Below, in pieces: positions 63,460 to 64,000 of a DNA stretch of 64,000 nucleotides; positions within the stretch are counted from its first letter, which is position 1, and each line of letters begins with the position of its first letter. The DNA lies in the NCBI RefSeq assembly GCF_001420915.1, contig NZ_CP013021.1:2635001-2699000 (forward strand). The letters are read 5' to 3'. The notes beneath the pieces are model-generated. The model worked only from the letters and a program-made list of their open reading frames with translations. It did not search any database and had not been told where the DNA came from. The position numbers were made by a program, and so were the translations under genes. Source of the DNA: Agarivorans gilvus. Its GTDB lineage: Bacteria > Pseudomonadota > Gammaproteobacteria > Enterobacterales > Celerinatantimonadaceae.

Positions 63460-64000
63460 TTAACGATTTTTCGACAATTTAGGCAAAGAAAGATGATAGC
63501 GAATTGCCACCAAACGGATCAGCAAAGCAGTGACAATACAAGCGCTACTAGCAAAACCAGCAGAAGGCGTTAAATACAAAGCAGCCACCCATACCAGACC
63601 ACCGGCAATACAAGCTGTCGCATAGACTTCCCTTTGTAATACCAAGGGCACTTGATTAGCCAATACATCGCGGATCATACCACCGCCACAAGCGGTAACC
63701 ACGCCCATCACCACCGCCACTATCATCGGCGCACCAAAGGCTAAGGCTTTTTCAGCACCAATCGCCATAAATACCGCCATACCAATGGCATCAGCCACCG
63801 GCAATAACCAGCGCGGCGGGCTAGGAAAGTTATTCAGTAATAGAATAGAAAGTAGGCTAGCACTCACAATAACCCATATATAAAGGCTATTTTCGACCCA
63901 AAATACTGGGTTAGCCCCAAGGCCATATCACGAATAGTGCCGCCACCAATAGCGGTTACACAGGCCAGAACTAAGGCACCAAATAAGTCCATTTTACGTC
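63460..64000 (-). pseudogene. TRIC-family (UPF0126, YicG/YadS-like) channel, partial and apparently frameshifted
   Basis: Two-repeat TRIC protein. The part from 63460 to about 63915 carries the second repeat (LPVADAIGMAVFMAIGAEKAL, VTACGGGMIRDVLANQVPLV). Upstream the frame breaks at a G4 run near 63913-63916; adding one G joins IGGGTIRDMALG to ANPVFWVENSLYIWVIV. The N terminus lies beyond 64000. TRIC proteins are trimeric cation channels; some bacterial ones affect glycine or nucleotide transport. Sequencing error is the likely cause of the break. Confidence 0.75.

Overview
The window looks like chromosome of a marine gammaproteobacterium of the Alteromonadales/Vibrionales type (an Agarivorans-like genus is my guess, not proven). 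The backbone order is classic gammaproteobacterial: gmk-rpoZ-spoT-trmH, yihG/dsbA/srkA/ccoG/yihD, qmcA-ybbJ, a yqjG/yhaK/yqjF/yhaJ group, glmS with a DeoR regulator, pgi, polB and glgX.

Region 1-11.7 kb is accessory DNA on the left of glmS. At 124-333 two transposon ends with Tn7-type TnsB-binding repeats face away from each other across 5 bp. To their right lies a small RiPP operon on the minus strand: a radical SAM/SPASM maturase, a 60-residue precursor ending in three CPC blocks, an ABC exporter and a frameshifted unknown gene. Then come a RAYT-type transposase, a 5'-truncated IS110/IS1111 transposase, and an integron: six cassettes with attC sites (6.9-10.4 kb), an attI-side regulatory region, and intI with a LexA-like box. 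The intI gene converges on glmS.

Region 11.8-46.4 kb is mostly core: glmS and regulator, a sugar MFS permease, a large lipoprotein, quinone/redox-stress genes, stomatin/NfeD, ung, ppk2, stringent response (spoT, rpoZ), tRNA methylation, lipid acyltransferase, dsbA, cytochrome oxidase assembly (ccoG), two diguanylate cyclases and pgi.

Region 46.5-51 kb holds a PEP-CTERM protein gene (frameshifted) and a nested insertion: an IS10-like element with perfect 9-bp target duplication, itself split by an IS903-like element with its own 9-bp duplication. A low-GC pair of unknown genes follows. Region 51-59.7 kb is core again (acetyltransferase, polB, glgX, acyltransferase, MATE pump).

Region 59.65-63.44 kb is the most striking. 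Three minus-strand non-coding RNA genes of the CsrB/RsmB type each carry 16-21 GGA motifs, many in the loops of small hairpins, and each ends in a strong terminator. Each has a TATAGT-like -10 box and, 145-148 bp further upstream, a UvrY/GacA-type box (TGTAAGAGAT...). A candidate peptidoglycan-targeting effector/immunity pair sits between the first and second copies. The window ends inside a TRIC-family membrane protein gene.

Several genes are broken by what looks like one missing base in a G or C run (about 680, 25326, 46951 and 63915), so part of the apparent decay may be sequencing error.
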